A stretch of DNA of 16,942 bases from a bacterium (Candidatus Gribaldobacteria) CG10_big_fil_rev_8_21_14_0_10_41_12 (GCA_002773545.1 PFAV01000073.1:1-16942); one strand, 5' to 3'. Shown: positions 5,637-12,606, counted from the stretch's first letter. Translations and numbers: made by a program. The notes: generated by a model not told the origin, from the sequence alone.

Positions 5637-6995
5637 ATGCTAGAAAATTTTAAGGATAAGCAAATATTGATTTTGGGAATGGGCAAAGAGGGGATTGACA
5701 GTTATTTAGCTTTGCGCAAATTGTTTCCGCATAAGGTTTTAGCAGTGGGGGACAAAAAAAAGATAGGCCAGTTTGACAAAAAAATACGAGCGATTTTAGC
5801 CAAAGATAAAAACTTGAAAAAATATTTTGGCCAGAATTACTTGGCCAAAGCAGGGGATTATGATTTAATCATCAAAACCCCGGGAATATCAAGGAAGGAG
5901 CGAAGCTCCTTCCTTCAAGGAAGGAGCGAAGCTCCTTCCTCTCGAATAACCTCGCAGGCCGAGATATTTTACGACAATTTCCCCGGGTTGATTATTGGCG
6001 TGACTGGCACTAAGGGTAAGGGCACAACCTCGGGGCTGATTTATCAAATTTTGAAAACTGCTGGCTTTAAGGCCTTTTGGTTGGGTAATGTAGGCAAGCC
6101 AGTTCTGCAATACCTGCTCAAGGCCAAGCCCGACCATATCGCGGTTTATGAAATATCAGCCCAGCAATTGCAAGGCCTTAAAAAATCGCCGCAAATCGCT
6201 GTTTTCTTAAATTTATTTTCCGACCATTTGGATTACTTTGTTAATTTTCAGGACTATACCAAAGCCAAGGCCAACATAGCTATACATCAAACAAAAAATG
6301 ACTTTTTAATTTATAATAGCGACGACTCTTTGGTAAAAAAAATCGCCCAGCAAAGCAAGGCGCGTAAAATAGCTTTCAGTGAGAGAAAGCTAAAAATAGT
6401 TAAAGGCATTATCAACCCTAAAGAAATTCCTCTACCAGGCGAGTTTAATCAATTAAATGTTTTGGCCGCTATTTTAGCCACCGCTCCTTTTAATATCCCT
6501 AAAGAAAAAATTAAAAAAGCCATTAAAAATTTTCACAACTTGCCGCACCGCTTGGAGTTTGCGGGCAAATACCAGGGCATTGAGTTTTACAACAATTCCA
6601 TGGCTACTGTGCCAGAAACCACCATATTAGACCTTAAGACATTTAATGGGCGGCCAATTTCTTTAATTGCTGGCGGTTCAGACAAGGGGAGTGATTATAG
6701 TTTATTAGCCAAAGAGATTGCCAAGAGTTCAGTAAAAAATTTAATTATTTTAGGCCAGGGGACTGGCCAAAAAATTGAGGAAGGAGCGAAGCTCCTTCCT
6801 CAAAGGAAGGAGCTTCGCTCCTTCCTGGCCATAACAATGCGGGAGGCGGTTAAAATTTGCTGCCAGCAAACTCCGAGAAACGGCGTCTGCTTGCTTTCGC
6901 CAGCCAGCGCCAGCTTTAATATGTTCAAGGACTATCAAGACAGGGGAAAGCAATTCAAAAAATGGGTGAAAAAATATGGCCAAAAAAGCAATTAA
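5637..6995 (+). CDS. murD: UDP-N-acetylmuramoyl-L-alanine:D-glutamate ligase (MurD) with two palindrome-encoded inserts
   Basis: Cytoplasmic Mur ligase that adds D-Glu to UDP-MurNAc-L-Ala using ATP; 452 residues. An N-terminal Rossmann-like domain (ILILGMGKEG, 10-19) ends in the TPG motif (81-83). The ATP loop TGTKGKGTT is at 123-131, the LPHRLEF motif at 302-308, and the C-terminal SPASASFNMFKDYQDRG at 421-437. The usual DSKATN reads NSMATV (320-325). Residues about 85-102 and 381-397 are encoded by pairs of short palindromes and do not look like MurD sequence; both lie between conserved blocks and keep the frame. There is no Shine-Dalgarno. The gene overlaps ftsW by 20 bp. Function is probably retained, since all the core motifs flank the inserts. 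Confidence 0.93.
   Translation: MLENFKDKQILILGMGKEGIDSYLALRKLFPHKVLAVGDKKKIGQFDKKIRAILAKDKNLKKYFGQNYLAKAGDYDLIIKTPGISRKERSSFLQGRSEAPSSRITSQAEIFYDNFPGLIIGVTGTKGKGTTSGLIYQILKTAGFKAFWLGNVGKPVLQYLLKAKPDHIAVYEISAQQLQGLKKSPQIAVFLNLFSDHLDYFVNFQDYTKAKANIAIHQTKNDFLIYNSDDSLVKKIAQQSKARKIAFSERKLKIVKGIINPKEIPLPGEFNQLNVLAAILATAPFNIPKEKIKKAIKNFHNLPHRLEFAGKYQGIEFYNNSMATVPETTILDLKTFNGRPISLIAGGSDKGSDYSLLAKEIAKSSVKNLIILGQGTGQKIEEGAKLLPQRKELRSFLAITMREAVKICCQQTPRNGVCLLSPASASFNMFKDYQDRGKQFKKWVKKYGQKSN
5891..5941. repeat. Tandem pair of 21-nt palindromes inside murD
   Basis: Two copies of arm GGAAGGAGC, loop GAA, arm GCTCCTTCC (extended to 11-bp stems) lie at 5891-5915 and 5917-5940, separated by one base. They are read in different frames (KERSSFL, then GRSEAPSS). 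The unit has no stop codon in any of its six frames. Confidence 0.9.
6777..6826. repeat. Inverted pair of the same palindrome inside murD
   Basis: The copy at 6777-6801 has loop GAA and an 11-bp stem. The copy at 6804-6826 has loop TTC and a 10-bp stem, so it is in the opposite orientation. They encode EEGAKLLP and RKELRSFL. Together with 5891-5941, one gene carries four copies. Confidence 0.9.
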
Positions 6996-8109
6996 AAAAA
7001 AATCGCCCCCTGACTATCTTTTATTGATTATTGCGGTTGTTTTAACTGTCTGGGGATTGTTTACCGTAGGTATGACCTCTTTACCTTTATCCCAGCAACG
7101 GTTTGGCAATCCCTGGAATTATTTGCAAAATCAAATAATCCGCTTGGCTATTGGCCTAGCTTGCGGTTTGGTTTTATACAAACTGCCGCTCAAGATATTC
7201 AAGAAATTTGCTCCTTTGGCTTTTGCTTCAGCCATTGCCTTAGCGCTTTTGGTTTTTGCGCCCATGCTTGGGGTAAAAATTGCCGGGGGGCAACGCTGGA
7301 TAAACATTGGCGACGGATTTTTAATCCAACCATCGGAGTTTTTGAAAATTGCTTTTATTATTTATTTGGCCGCTTGGCTGGGTAAAAGCCAAACCGTGCC
7401 TAACAAGAAAAAAACTAAAGAAATTTTACTGCCCTTCTTAGCTATTGCAACGGTTGTTTTTGCTATTTTAATAGCCCAATCTGATTTAAGCACTCTGGGT
7501 ATTTTAATGGTAGTTTGCTTGGCCATGTATTTTATTTCAGCCACGCCTCTTTGGCACACTTTATCAATCGCTGGCGCTGGAGCTATTGGCTTGACTGCTT
7601 TTATTCTACTTGAACCCTACCGTATCAGAAGGTGGTTAGTGTTTATGAATCCAGAAAGCGACCCTCTGGGCCATGGCTTTCAATTGCGTCAAGCCCTAAT
7701 GGCAGTCGGCTCGGGCAAACTGCGGGGGATTGGCGATGGTTTTGGCCTGGGTTTGAATAATCCACAGGTTGGCCTTTTGCCAGCTCCCCTGACCGACTCA
7801 ATTTTTGCTATAATAGGTAAAGGCTGGGGATTCTTGGGAGCCAGCTTATTTGTCGCGCTGATAGTTTTATTTTTTTGGCGCGTCTTAAAAATAGCCAAAA
7901 AACTTGGCGCCACCTTTGAAGGGCTAACTGTTTTCGGTATCGGCGTATGGATAGTGTTTCAATCGTTTTTTAGCATCGGGGGAATGATAGGGCTATTGCC
8001 CATGGGCGGAGTGCCCCTGCCATTTTTCAGTTATGGGGGCTCGCATATTATAGCGGAAATGATGGCTCTGGGCGTTCTGCTTAATTTTTCTAAAAAAGTT
8101 CAAAAATGA
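6976..8109 (+). CDS. ftsW: SEDS peptidoglycan glycosyltransferase FtsW (or RodA)
   Basis: Polytopic membrane polymerase that links lipid II into glycan strands, normally with a class B PBP at the septum; 377 residues, about ten hydrophobic helices. It shows GGQRWINIG (104-112), IQPSEFLK (117-124), the expected catalytic Asp as D170 in AQSDLSTLG (usually QPDLGT), PAPLTDSIFA (269-278, usually PEAHTDFIFA) and GLLPMGGVPLPFFSYGGS (339-356). A Lys-rich N-terminus faces the cytoplasm. The position between murD and murG supports FtsW over RodA. No partner PBP is in the window. The start overlaps murD by 20 bp. The TGA stop is the first three bases of the hairpin element at 8107-8283, so the C-terminus may have been set by an insertion. 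Confidence 0.9.
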   Translation: MAKKAIKKKSPPDYLLLIIAVVLTVWGLFTVGMTSLPLSQQRFGNPWNYLQNQIIRLAIGLACGLVLYKLPLKIFKKFAPLAFASAIALALLVFAPMLGVKIAGGQRWINIGDGFLIQPSEFLKIAFIIYLAAWLGKSQTVPNKKKTKEILLPFLAIATVVFAILIAQSDLSTLGILMVVCLAMYFISATPLWHTLSIAGAGAIGLTAFILLEPYRIRRWLVFMNPESDPLGHGFQLRQALMAVGSGKLRGIGDGFGLGLNNPQVGLLPAPLTDSIFAIIGKGWGFLGASLFVALIVLFFWRVLKIAKKLGATFEGLTVFGIGVWIVFQSFFSIGGMIGLLPMGGVPLPFFSYGGSHIIAEMMALGVLLNFSKKVQK

Positions 8110-8283
8110 GATGGTTACAAAATTATTCCGTAGCGAAATTTTAGATTTTCGAGCGAGGCGAGGAAGGCGAGCAAAAAGGTTTGAAGCCATAGCCTAGCTA
8201 TGGTGAAAAGCTTTTTGCGAAGTCTGACGAAGCCGTAGCCGAAAAGATAAAATTGCAGTAGGAATAATTTTGTAACCATCTCA
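8107..8283. repeat. 177-bp hairpin element with 23-bp perfect terminal inverted repeats (MITE-like)
   Basis: Bases 8107-8129 (starting TGAGATGGTTAC) are exactly complementary to 8261-8283. Next comes a second arm, 16 of 21 paired (8131-8151 with 8239-8259). Inside are GCAAAAAG/CTTTTTGC (8171-8178 with 8211-8218) and a terminal hairpin CCATAGC-CTA-GCTATGG (8187-8203). The whole murG-proximal gap is therefore one folded rod. It has no coding content and no U tract. Confidence 0.75.
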
Positions 8284-8291
8284 ATAAAATC

Positions 8292-9431
8292 ATGAAAATT
8301 ATTTTCACGGGCGGAGGCACCGCTGGACACATCTTCCCTATATTGGCTATTATTCGCGAACTGCGAGGCAATTATTCAGATTCGGATCTGGAGCTTTATT
8401 ATTTCGGACCTAAAGATATGCAAACAGAAATTTTACTGTCGGTAGAAAAAGTAAAAATAAAAAGAATAGCCAGCGGTAAATTGCGCCGTTATGTTTCTAT
8501 CCATAATTTTTACGATTTTTTCAAGGTGCCTTGCGGTATTATTAAAGCCACTTTTTTATTTTTCTTTTTAGCGCCTGATGTGGTTTTTAGCAAAGGCGGC
8601 TATGGCTCTTTCCCCACGGTTTTTGCCGCTCGACTTTTAAGAGTGCCTATTTTCATACACGAGTCCGACGCAGTGGCCGGGTTGGCCACCAAAATAGAAA
8701 GCAAGTGGGCCATGGAGGTCTTTACTTCTTTTGCCAAAACCGCCAACTTATCTGCTAAAGAAAAAGTGGTGTGCGTGGGCAATCCTGTAAGGGACAGGGT
8801 GCTGGGAGGCAATAAAGAAGAGGCCTTGAAATTTTTTGAGATCTCCAGCCCAAAGCCGGTATTGTTTATTTTGGGCGGCTCGCAAGGAGCAACCAGTATT
8901 AATAATCTTATTTTAGAGATCTTGCCCGAGCTTTTAAGGGACTTTGAAGTTATTCACCAAACTGGCGAAAATAATTTTAAGCAAATCATCAAAGAATCCG
9001 CTGTTTTAGTGGCCGATGAAAAAGCCAGAAAAAACTATCATCCCTTTGGTTTTATGAATGAGTCCCAGCTGCGCAATGGTTTTGCCGCGGCCTCTTTAGT
9101 AATTTCCCGAGCGGGAGCTGGCAGTATTTTTGAAATAGCCGCCAACAAAAAGCCAGCCATCTTAATTCCTTTGCCTGGCTCCGCGCAAAACCATCAAGCG
9201 CAAAATAGTTACGCTTTTCAGGCCTCGGGCGGGGGAGAGGTAATTGAAGAAGACAATCTCAAGCCGCATTTCTTTTTAGAAAAAATTAGATATCTCTTTA
9301 GCCATCCTAACATTTTGCAAACAATGGCCCAAGGATCAGATGATTTTAGCCGCCCCAAAGCCGCCCGATTAATAGCTAACTATCTTTTAGAATATCTTTA
9401 TAGAAGTTTTGTGCCCATAGAAGGGAAATAG
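8292..9431 (+). CDS. murG: UDP-GlcNAc:lipid I N-acetylglucosaminyltransferase (MurG)
   Basis: GT28 enzyme on the inner membrane face that converts lipid I to lipid II; 379 residues. The N-terminal lipid-side motif GGGTAGH is at 7-13. FIHESDAVAGLATK (121-134) replaces the usual HEQNAxPG. The UDP-sugar domain has GGSQGA (195-200), SRAGAGSIFEIA (272-283) and P-x-P-x5-HQxxN (H301, Q302, N305). There is no Shine-Dalgarno; the start is 9 nt beyond the hairpin element. It completes the mraY-murD-ftsW-murG set. murC, murE, murF and ftsQAZ are absent from the window. Transcription from murD must cross the hairpin element, or an unseen promoter lies within it. Confidence 0.95.
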   Translation: MKIIFTGGGTAGHIFPILAIIRELRGNYSDSDLELYYFGPKDMQTEILLSVEKVKIKRIASGKLRRYVSIHNFYDFFKVPCGIIKATFLFFFLAPDVVFSKGGYGSFPTVFAARLLRVPIFIHESDAVAGLATKIESKWAMEVFTSFAKTANLSAKEKVVCVGNPVRDRVLGGNKEEALKFFEISSPKPVLFILGGSQGATSINNLILEILPELLRDFEVIHQTGENNFKQIIKESAVLVADEKARKNYHPFGFMNESQLRNGFAAASLVISRAGAGSIFEIAANKKPAILIPLPGSAQNHQAQNSYAFQASGGGEVIEEDNLKPHFFLEKIRYLFSHPNILQTMAQGSDDFSRPKAARLIANYLLEYLYRSFVPIEGK

Positions 9432-9432
9432 G

Positions 9433-9472
9433 GGGGTCAGACCCCGCCCTTTCGGGGGCTGGGTCTAACCCC
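9433..9472. repeat. GC-rich hairpin after murG (REP-like or weak terminator)
   Basis: GGGGTCAGACCC (9433-9444) pairs with GGGTCTAACCCC (9461-9472) with one mismatch. An inner GCCC/GGGC stem extends it. Only CTTTATACTTT follows, so the U tract is poor. A repeated mobile palindrome or a weak terminator both fit. Confidence 0.6.
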
Positions 9473-9500
9473 TTTATACTTTCCCTTTATTACTAAATAT

Positions 9501-9887
9501 ATGAAAAAAACACTCTTACTTATAATTTTAATAATTTTCTTGGCTTCTGGCGTGTTTTTTAATTTAGCTATAGCTCAAACTGTCGCTGAAACAAACAATG
9601 AGGCAACCAGCGTAGCATCAATTGTTAAAATAAAATCAGCGGGCAGTTTTATAGATAGCGGCAAAAACCTGCTCAAAGAGGCCTGGCAAAAAATGACTGG
9701 CTCAAAGAGGGGAGAGGCGCTTACAAAAATAAAAACCTGGTTCACAAATCGCAAGCAAGCGATTCAAAACGGCTGGCAAGAAGAAAAAAAAGAATTTCAC
9801 GGCAACATTAAAGATATCATCGCTAATGCCTGGCAAAAAGCCGTAGACAAAGTAAAAAGCTGGGTTTTTCACAAGAAAGGGGATTGA
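9501..9887 (+). CDS. Small exported protein of unknown function
   Basis: A 128-residue protein with a classical signal peptide: KK at 2-3, a hydrophobic core LLLIILIIFLASGVFF, and a likely signal peptidase site after AIA (residue 25). The mature part is about 100 residues, basic and mostly helical. Three tryptophan-centred amphipathic stretches look alike (AWQKMTGSK, NGWQEEKKEF, AWQKAVDKVKSW), suggesting an internally repeated helix that could lie on a membrane or cell-wall surface. No Cys or lipobox is present. It starts 69 bp after murG, with no Shine-Dalgarno and a possible -10 (TATACT, 9475-9480). I do not recognise the family. Confidence 0.7.
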   Translation: MKKTLLLIILIIFLASGVFFNLAIAQTVAETNNEATSVASIVKIKSAGSFIDSGKNLLKEAWQKMTGSKRGEALTKIKTWFTNRKQAIQNGWQEEKKEFHGNIKDIIANAWQKAVDKVKSWVFHKKGD

Positions 9888-9912
9888 CACATAGCTCGCG
9901 AGGGGCTATATT
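9884..9912 (+). promoter_or_regulatory. Strong sigma-70 promoter
   Basis: A perfect -35 TTGACA (9884-9889), a 17-nt spacer and TATATT (9907-9912). This is the closest match to consensus in the window. It overlaps the end of the upstream CDS and should start transcription at about 9919, feeding the hairpin-rich region and possibly the recombinase gene. Confidence 0.75.
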
Positions 9913-9918
9913 AATTAT

Positions 9919-10106
9919 AAGCAATGGTTCGCATAATTATACTTAAACGAATAATAGAGAACGATAGCCATATATTCATACTCAATAAGACATCCACTAT
10001 CACTACTCGTTTTCCTATGAAAAATATAAAAAGCGTTCTCTGTTATTCGTTTAAGTAGTGCAAAATTTATGCGAACAAAATCTGTTCGCATAAATTTTGC
10101 TCCCCC
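9919..10106 (+). ncRNA. Candidate structured RNA or attenuator leader upstream of the recombinase
   Basis: The region between a consensus promoter and an intrinsic terminator folds strongly. Stem 1 pairs 9927-9936 (GTTCGCATAA) with 10067-10076. Stem 2 pairs 9941-9963 with 10034-10056: 23 bp with a single G-U. An apical stem pairs about 9973-9980 with 10015-10022. Bases 10067-10076 are also the 5' arm of the terminator at 10060-10100, so stem 1 and the terminator exclude each other, as in an attenuator or riboswitch. Alternatives are a free small RNA or a recombination site. A 44-codon ORF (9924-10058, ATG about 5 nt after the expected start) also fits between promoter and terminator; no ribosome binding site supports it. 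Confidence 0.5.
10060..10106 (+). terminator. Intrinsic terminator before the recombinase gene
   Basis: An 18-bp perfect stem (10060-10077 with 10083-10100), a 5-nt loop AAATC, then CCCCC and a run of six T. The recombinase ATG is 48 bases after the stem, so readthrough would be needed unless there is another promoter. Confidence 0.75.
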
Positions 10107-10147
10107 TTTTTTATCTTTTCTCTCTATTACCATCTCTACTCCATTAT

Positions 10148-11119
10148 ATGGAAAAAAATTCAATCCCAATCCCCCAGCACTTTAACAATTTTCTTGATTG
10201 GCTAGAAATTGAAAAGGGCTTGAGGTCAAAATCACAAGAAAATTACGCGAGATTTTTACAAAAATTTTTAAGTTGGCTCAAGGAAAACAAATTGGAAGAG
10301 CTGAAACCGCACGAACTCACTCCTGAACACATTTGGCAATATAGGGCCTATTTAGCTCGCCAGCCACTCCCCCACTTAAAAAATCAAGAAATCCGCACTC
10401 TTAAAAAAACAACTCAAAATTATTATCTAATAGCTCTCCGTTCGTTGCTAAATTATTTCGCCGACAGGGATATTTTATGTTTGCCGTCTGAAAAAATAAA
10501 ATTACCCAAAGAAAAAGACGGCAAAATAGTAAGTTTTCTAAATTTAGAACAAGTGGAAAATTTGTTTTTATCTCCTGATGTCTCTAAAATCTATGGATTG
10601 CGCGACAGAGCTATTTTAGAAGCATTTTTCTCTACTGGTATGAGAATCGCCGAATTATTGAGCTTAAATCGGGAACAAATAAAAATAAAACCGGACACAA
10701 AAGAGCTGGAGATCACTATTCTTGGCAAGGGTGGCCGAGCGCGCAATATTTATTTTTCCCAAAGAGCCATTCATTGGCTAAAAGAATATCTTAACAAGCG
10801 GACAGACACCGAGAAAGCATTGTTTGTTAATCATCACAGCAAAAAAATTGATAGTTGCGGCCGTTTAACAGCTCGCTTAGTTCAAAAAAATATAAAAAAA
10901 TACGCTATTTTAGCTGGCCTGCCTTTAACCACAACTCCTCATGTGATGAGGCACTCTTTCGCCACAGACCTTTTAGAGCAAGGGGTGGACTTTAGGATAC
11001 TTCAAGAATTTTTAGGACACAAAAGCCCTCTATCTACCCAAATTTACGCCCATGTTACAAACAAAAAATTGCGCGATATCCACCAAAAGTTCCACAGCGG
11101 CAATAAATCTGAAAATTAA
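10148..11119 (+). CDS. Xer-type tyrosine recombinase
   Basis: Site-specific recombinase of 323 residues, the size of XerC/XerD/XerA. An N-terminal SAM-like core-binding domain covers about 8-108 and the catalytic domain about 125-315. All active-site residues are present: R166 (TGMR), K194 (GKGGRARN), H265-x-x-R268 (HVMRHSFAT), H291 (LGH) and the nucleophile Y300 (TQIYAHVT). I chose the ATG at 148 in this line (10148); the frame is open to 10097, but those residues derive from the terminator. It has no Shine-Dalgarno and sits behind a structured leader. Being single and housekeeping-sized, it may resolve chromosome dimers, but the repeats just upstream and the nuclease-like partner leave room for a mobile or phase-variation role. 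Confidence 0.92.
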   Translation: MEKNSIPIPQHFNNFLDWLEIEKGLRSKSQENYARFLQKFLSWLKENKLEELKPHELTPEHIWQYRAYLARQPLPHLKNQEIRTLKKTTQNYYLIALRSLLNYFADRDILCLPSEKIKLPKEKDGKIVSFLNLEQVENLFLSPDVSKIYGLRDRAILEAFFSTGMRIAELLSLNREQIKIKPDTKELEITILGKGGRARNIYFSQRAIHWLKEYLNKRTDTEKALFVNHHSKKIDSCGRLTARLVQKNIKKYAILAGLPLTTTPHVMRHSFATDLLEQGVDFRILQEFLGHKSPLSTQIYAHVTNKKLRDIHQKFHSGNKSEN

Positions 11120-11120
11120 A

Positions 11121-11666
11121 ATGCCAAAAAAAGAAAGCTTGGAAATAAAGAAGTCCCTGCCCTGGGATGTCGTAGAGAAACAAATCAGTAAAGAGGCGAA
11201 ATGGCTGAAAGATGTCATTGATGTTTTTAATGTTGAAGAAAAAAACATGAGTCTGCCTCCGGGACTTTCCTGCACAGAATGCCTTTTAAGAAGAATAGCT
11301 ATTTTGATTGTTTCCGGAAAGATATCAGCCGTCGAAATTAACAAAGAGCCTCCGTTAGAAAGCTTCTGGAATTCTGAAAAATGTTGCAAAAAAGATATAA
11401 AACATGGCAAGGAGTGGCACCAAATGACCATGGGCCAGATTGAAAACCACTTTTTAAATCTTGGTTTTGAGGTTGAAAAAGAACCAGTTATGCACCAAGG
11501 CCGAGCCGATTTAGGGGTATATCAAAAAAATACGCCAACCCTATACATAGAGATTGGCACAACTTCTCTCTATAAACTTTGGCTCAACTTAGTAACAAAA
11601 GGTAGTTTTACTTATCTGATAGTCCCAAGCGACAACCAGCTAATTGAATTTAGAAAAAATTCTTAA
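11121..11666 (+). CDS. PD-(D/E)XK nuclease-like protein, possibly degenerate
   Basis: A 181-residue protein beginning one base after the recombinase stop; the upstream in-frame extension lies inside the recombinase and is rejected. The C-terminal 80 residues follow the restriction-endonuclease fold: helix with E108 (GQIENHFLNLGFEV), strand with D130 (GRADLGVY), strand with E144 (LYIEIGTTS), then a helix and strand (YLIVPSDN). The usual E-x-K Lys is G146, so catalysis is uncertain unless a Lys elsewhere (K152, K160) substitutes. The N-terminal half has Cys at 51, 54, 88 and 89 (C-x2-C and CC), which could bind metal. Co-transcription with the recombinase suggests a shared DNA-processing role. 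The family is inferred from pattern only. Confidence 0.65.
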   Translation: MPKKESLEIKKSLPWDVVEKQISKEAKWLKDVIDVFNVEEKNMSLPPGLSCTECLLRRIAILIVSGKISAVEINKEPPLESFWNSEKCCKKDIKHGKEWHQMTMGQIENHFLNLGFEVEKEPVMHQGRADLGVYQKNTPTLYIEIGTTSLYKLWLNLVTKGSFTYLIVPSDNQLIEFRKNS

Positions 11667-11711
11667 TCTTTAAACAAAAACCCCCTCCGAAAGGAGGAGT
11701 TTAAGATTATC
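11664..11711 (-). terminator. Terminator between convergent genes
   Basis: The core stem CCTCC-GAAA-GGAGG (11684-11697) is enclosed by a longer bulged stem (11664-11675 with 11699-11709). On the minus strand the stem is followed by GGG and five T, so it best serves the gene ending at 11722. The outer stem may help stop the plus-strand operon as well. Confidence 0.65.
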
Positions 11712-11721
11712 AATCTAAAAA

Positions 11722-12384
11722 TTATTTTTGACTAATCTCGCCAATCATCCAAATCTTATTTTCACCAACAACTGGCTGGATTAAAGAAACAGTATAAACT
11801 ATACTATTGTGAGAAATTTCATATTGCGCCACCCCGGCGCTTCCAGTAGTCAAAATATTTTTAGCATTTTCTAATTCATCTGCGGTAAAGCCATAGGCCA
11901 ACCCATCCGCTTTCAAAACCATTTTTGTATCTAACCTCCAGGGTTGATGTCCCTCATCAATAGCGCTTTGCAATTCGCTTACTTTTACTTGATCAATATT
12001 AAATTTTCCTATTGTAATCTCACTTCTACAATCCTGCGGGCAGTTGCATTGGTTTTCGCCTTTGCCGCAAACTCCGTTGCCACAAAGAACACAGGCCTCA
12101 ATGTGTTGTTGGGAACTAATGATATTACAAGCACTATCAAAAGTATTAGCTGGAGAAACAGAGGTTAACCCTGAACAACAACCGCCACCTTGAGCTGCAG
12201 ATAGGGAGTTTATTTCACCCTCCTTCGCACAATTCTTTGGTTGATTTTCTGACTGATTGGCTACGGGTTGGTTAACAACTATCGGGGTTGTTTCTGGCTG
12301 GTTTAGTTTTTGATATACCACAACTCCGGCCAACGCCACAACCACCACAATTAAAACTACAATTAATATTTTTTTCATAAACAT
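11722..12384 (-). CDS. Membrane-anchored extracellular Cys-rich protein
   Basis: 220 residues. Residues 4-24 form one hydrophobic anchor; a second Met at position 3 could be the true start. A Pro/Asn/Gln-rich linker (28-50) leads to an extracellular Cys-rich part with ten Cys (52, 69, 70, 86, 98, 101, 106, 113, 115, 119). It includes GGGCCSGL and the CGNGVCxxGExxCNCPxDC motif (101-119), known from many surface proteins of candidate-phyla bacteria and presumably disulfide- or Ca-bound. A globular C-terminal domain (125-220), containing GHQPWRLD and YGFTADELENA, has no family name I can give. It lies downstream of a 54-residue membrane-protein gene on the same strand. The function is unknown; a cell-surface role is inferred. 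Confidence 0.8.
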   Translation of the reverse strand: MFMKKILIVVLIVVVVALAGVVVYQKLNQPETTPIVVNQPVANQSENQPKNCAKEGEINSLSAAQGGGCCSGLTSVSPANTFDSACNIISSQQHIEACVLCGNGVCGKGENQCNCPQDCRSEITIGKFNIDQVKVSELQSAIDEGHQPWRLDTKMVLKADGLAYGFTADELENAKNILTTGSAGVAQYEISHNSIVYTVSLIQPVVGENKIWMIGEISQK

Positions 12385-12441
12385 TTTTGTTTTTAACTTT
12401 TTTACCGACCTTTCAAAATACTCTCTGCTTTTATCAATATA

Positions 12442-12606
12442 CTACTCCCCGGCTGGGTTTTCAATTATTAGTGGCGGTTTTTGCAGATAAAAATTGGTTA
12501 AAAAGCCCAAGCCAAAGGATAATAGGCATAATAAAAAAATAATCGCCACTAACGCCACTAAATCCTTGCGGCGCTTGCAAAATTCAATAAAATTTAGTAA
12601 TATCAT
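12442..12606 (-). CDS. 54-residue single-pass membrane protein
   Basis: The ORF runs from ATG (12606-12604) to TAG (12444-12442). The N-terminus is short and basic (CKRRKD, 10-15), then comes one hydrophobic helix of about 20 residues (LVALVAIIFLLCLLSFGLGF), then LTNFYLQKPPLIIENPAGE. The positive-inside rule puts the N-terminus in the cytoplasm. The sequence shows protein-like hydrophobicity rather than random ORF composition, and the next gene on the strand starts 57 nt after its stop, so they may be co-transcribed. A TATAAT directly abuts the ATG on the minus strand. I do not recognise a family. Confidence 0.55.
   Translation of the reverse strand: MILLNFIEFCKRRKDLVALVAIIFLLCLLSFGLGFLTNFYLQKPPLIIENPAGE

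Noticed and set aside
5637..6995. Frameshift or pseudogene status of murD because of the odd inserts
   Set aside because: The frame is continuous and every core Mur ligase block is present before, between and after the inserts.
8115..8330. Open frames on the minus strand within the ftsW-murG gap
   Set aside because: They run through the large hairpin element and into murG, with no start signals or protein-like composition.
9919..10106. 6S RNA or integron attC site
   Set aside because: There is no clear large central bubble as in 6S RNA. The GTT core required of attC (GTTRRRY) is not met (GTTCGCA). Neither can be called from sequence alone.
9915..10169. 84-codon open frame on the minus strand across the folded leader
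   Set aside because: It lies over the inverted repeats and a plus-strand terminator, has no ribosome binding site, and ends inside the promoter region; probably a by-product of the palindrome.
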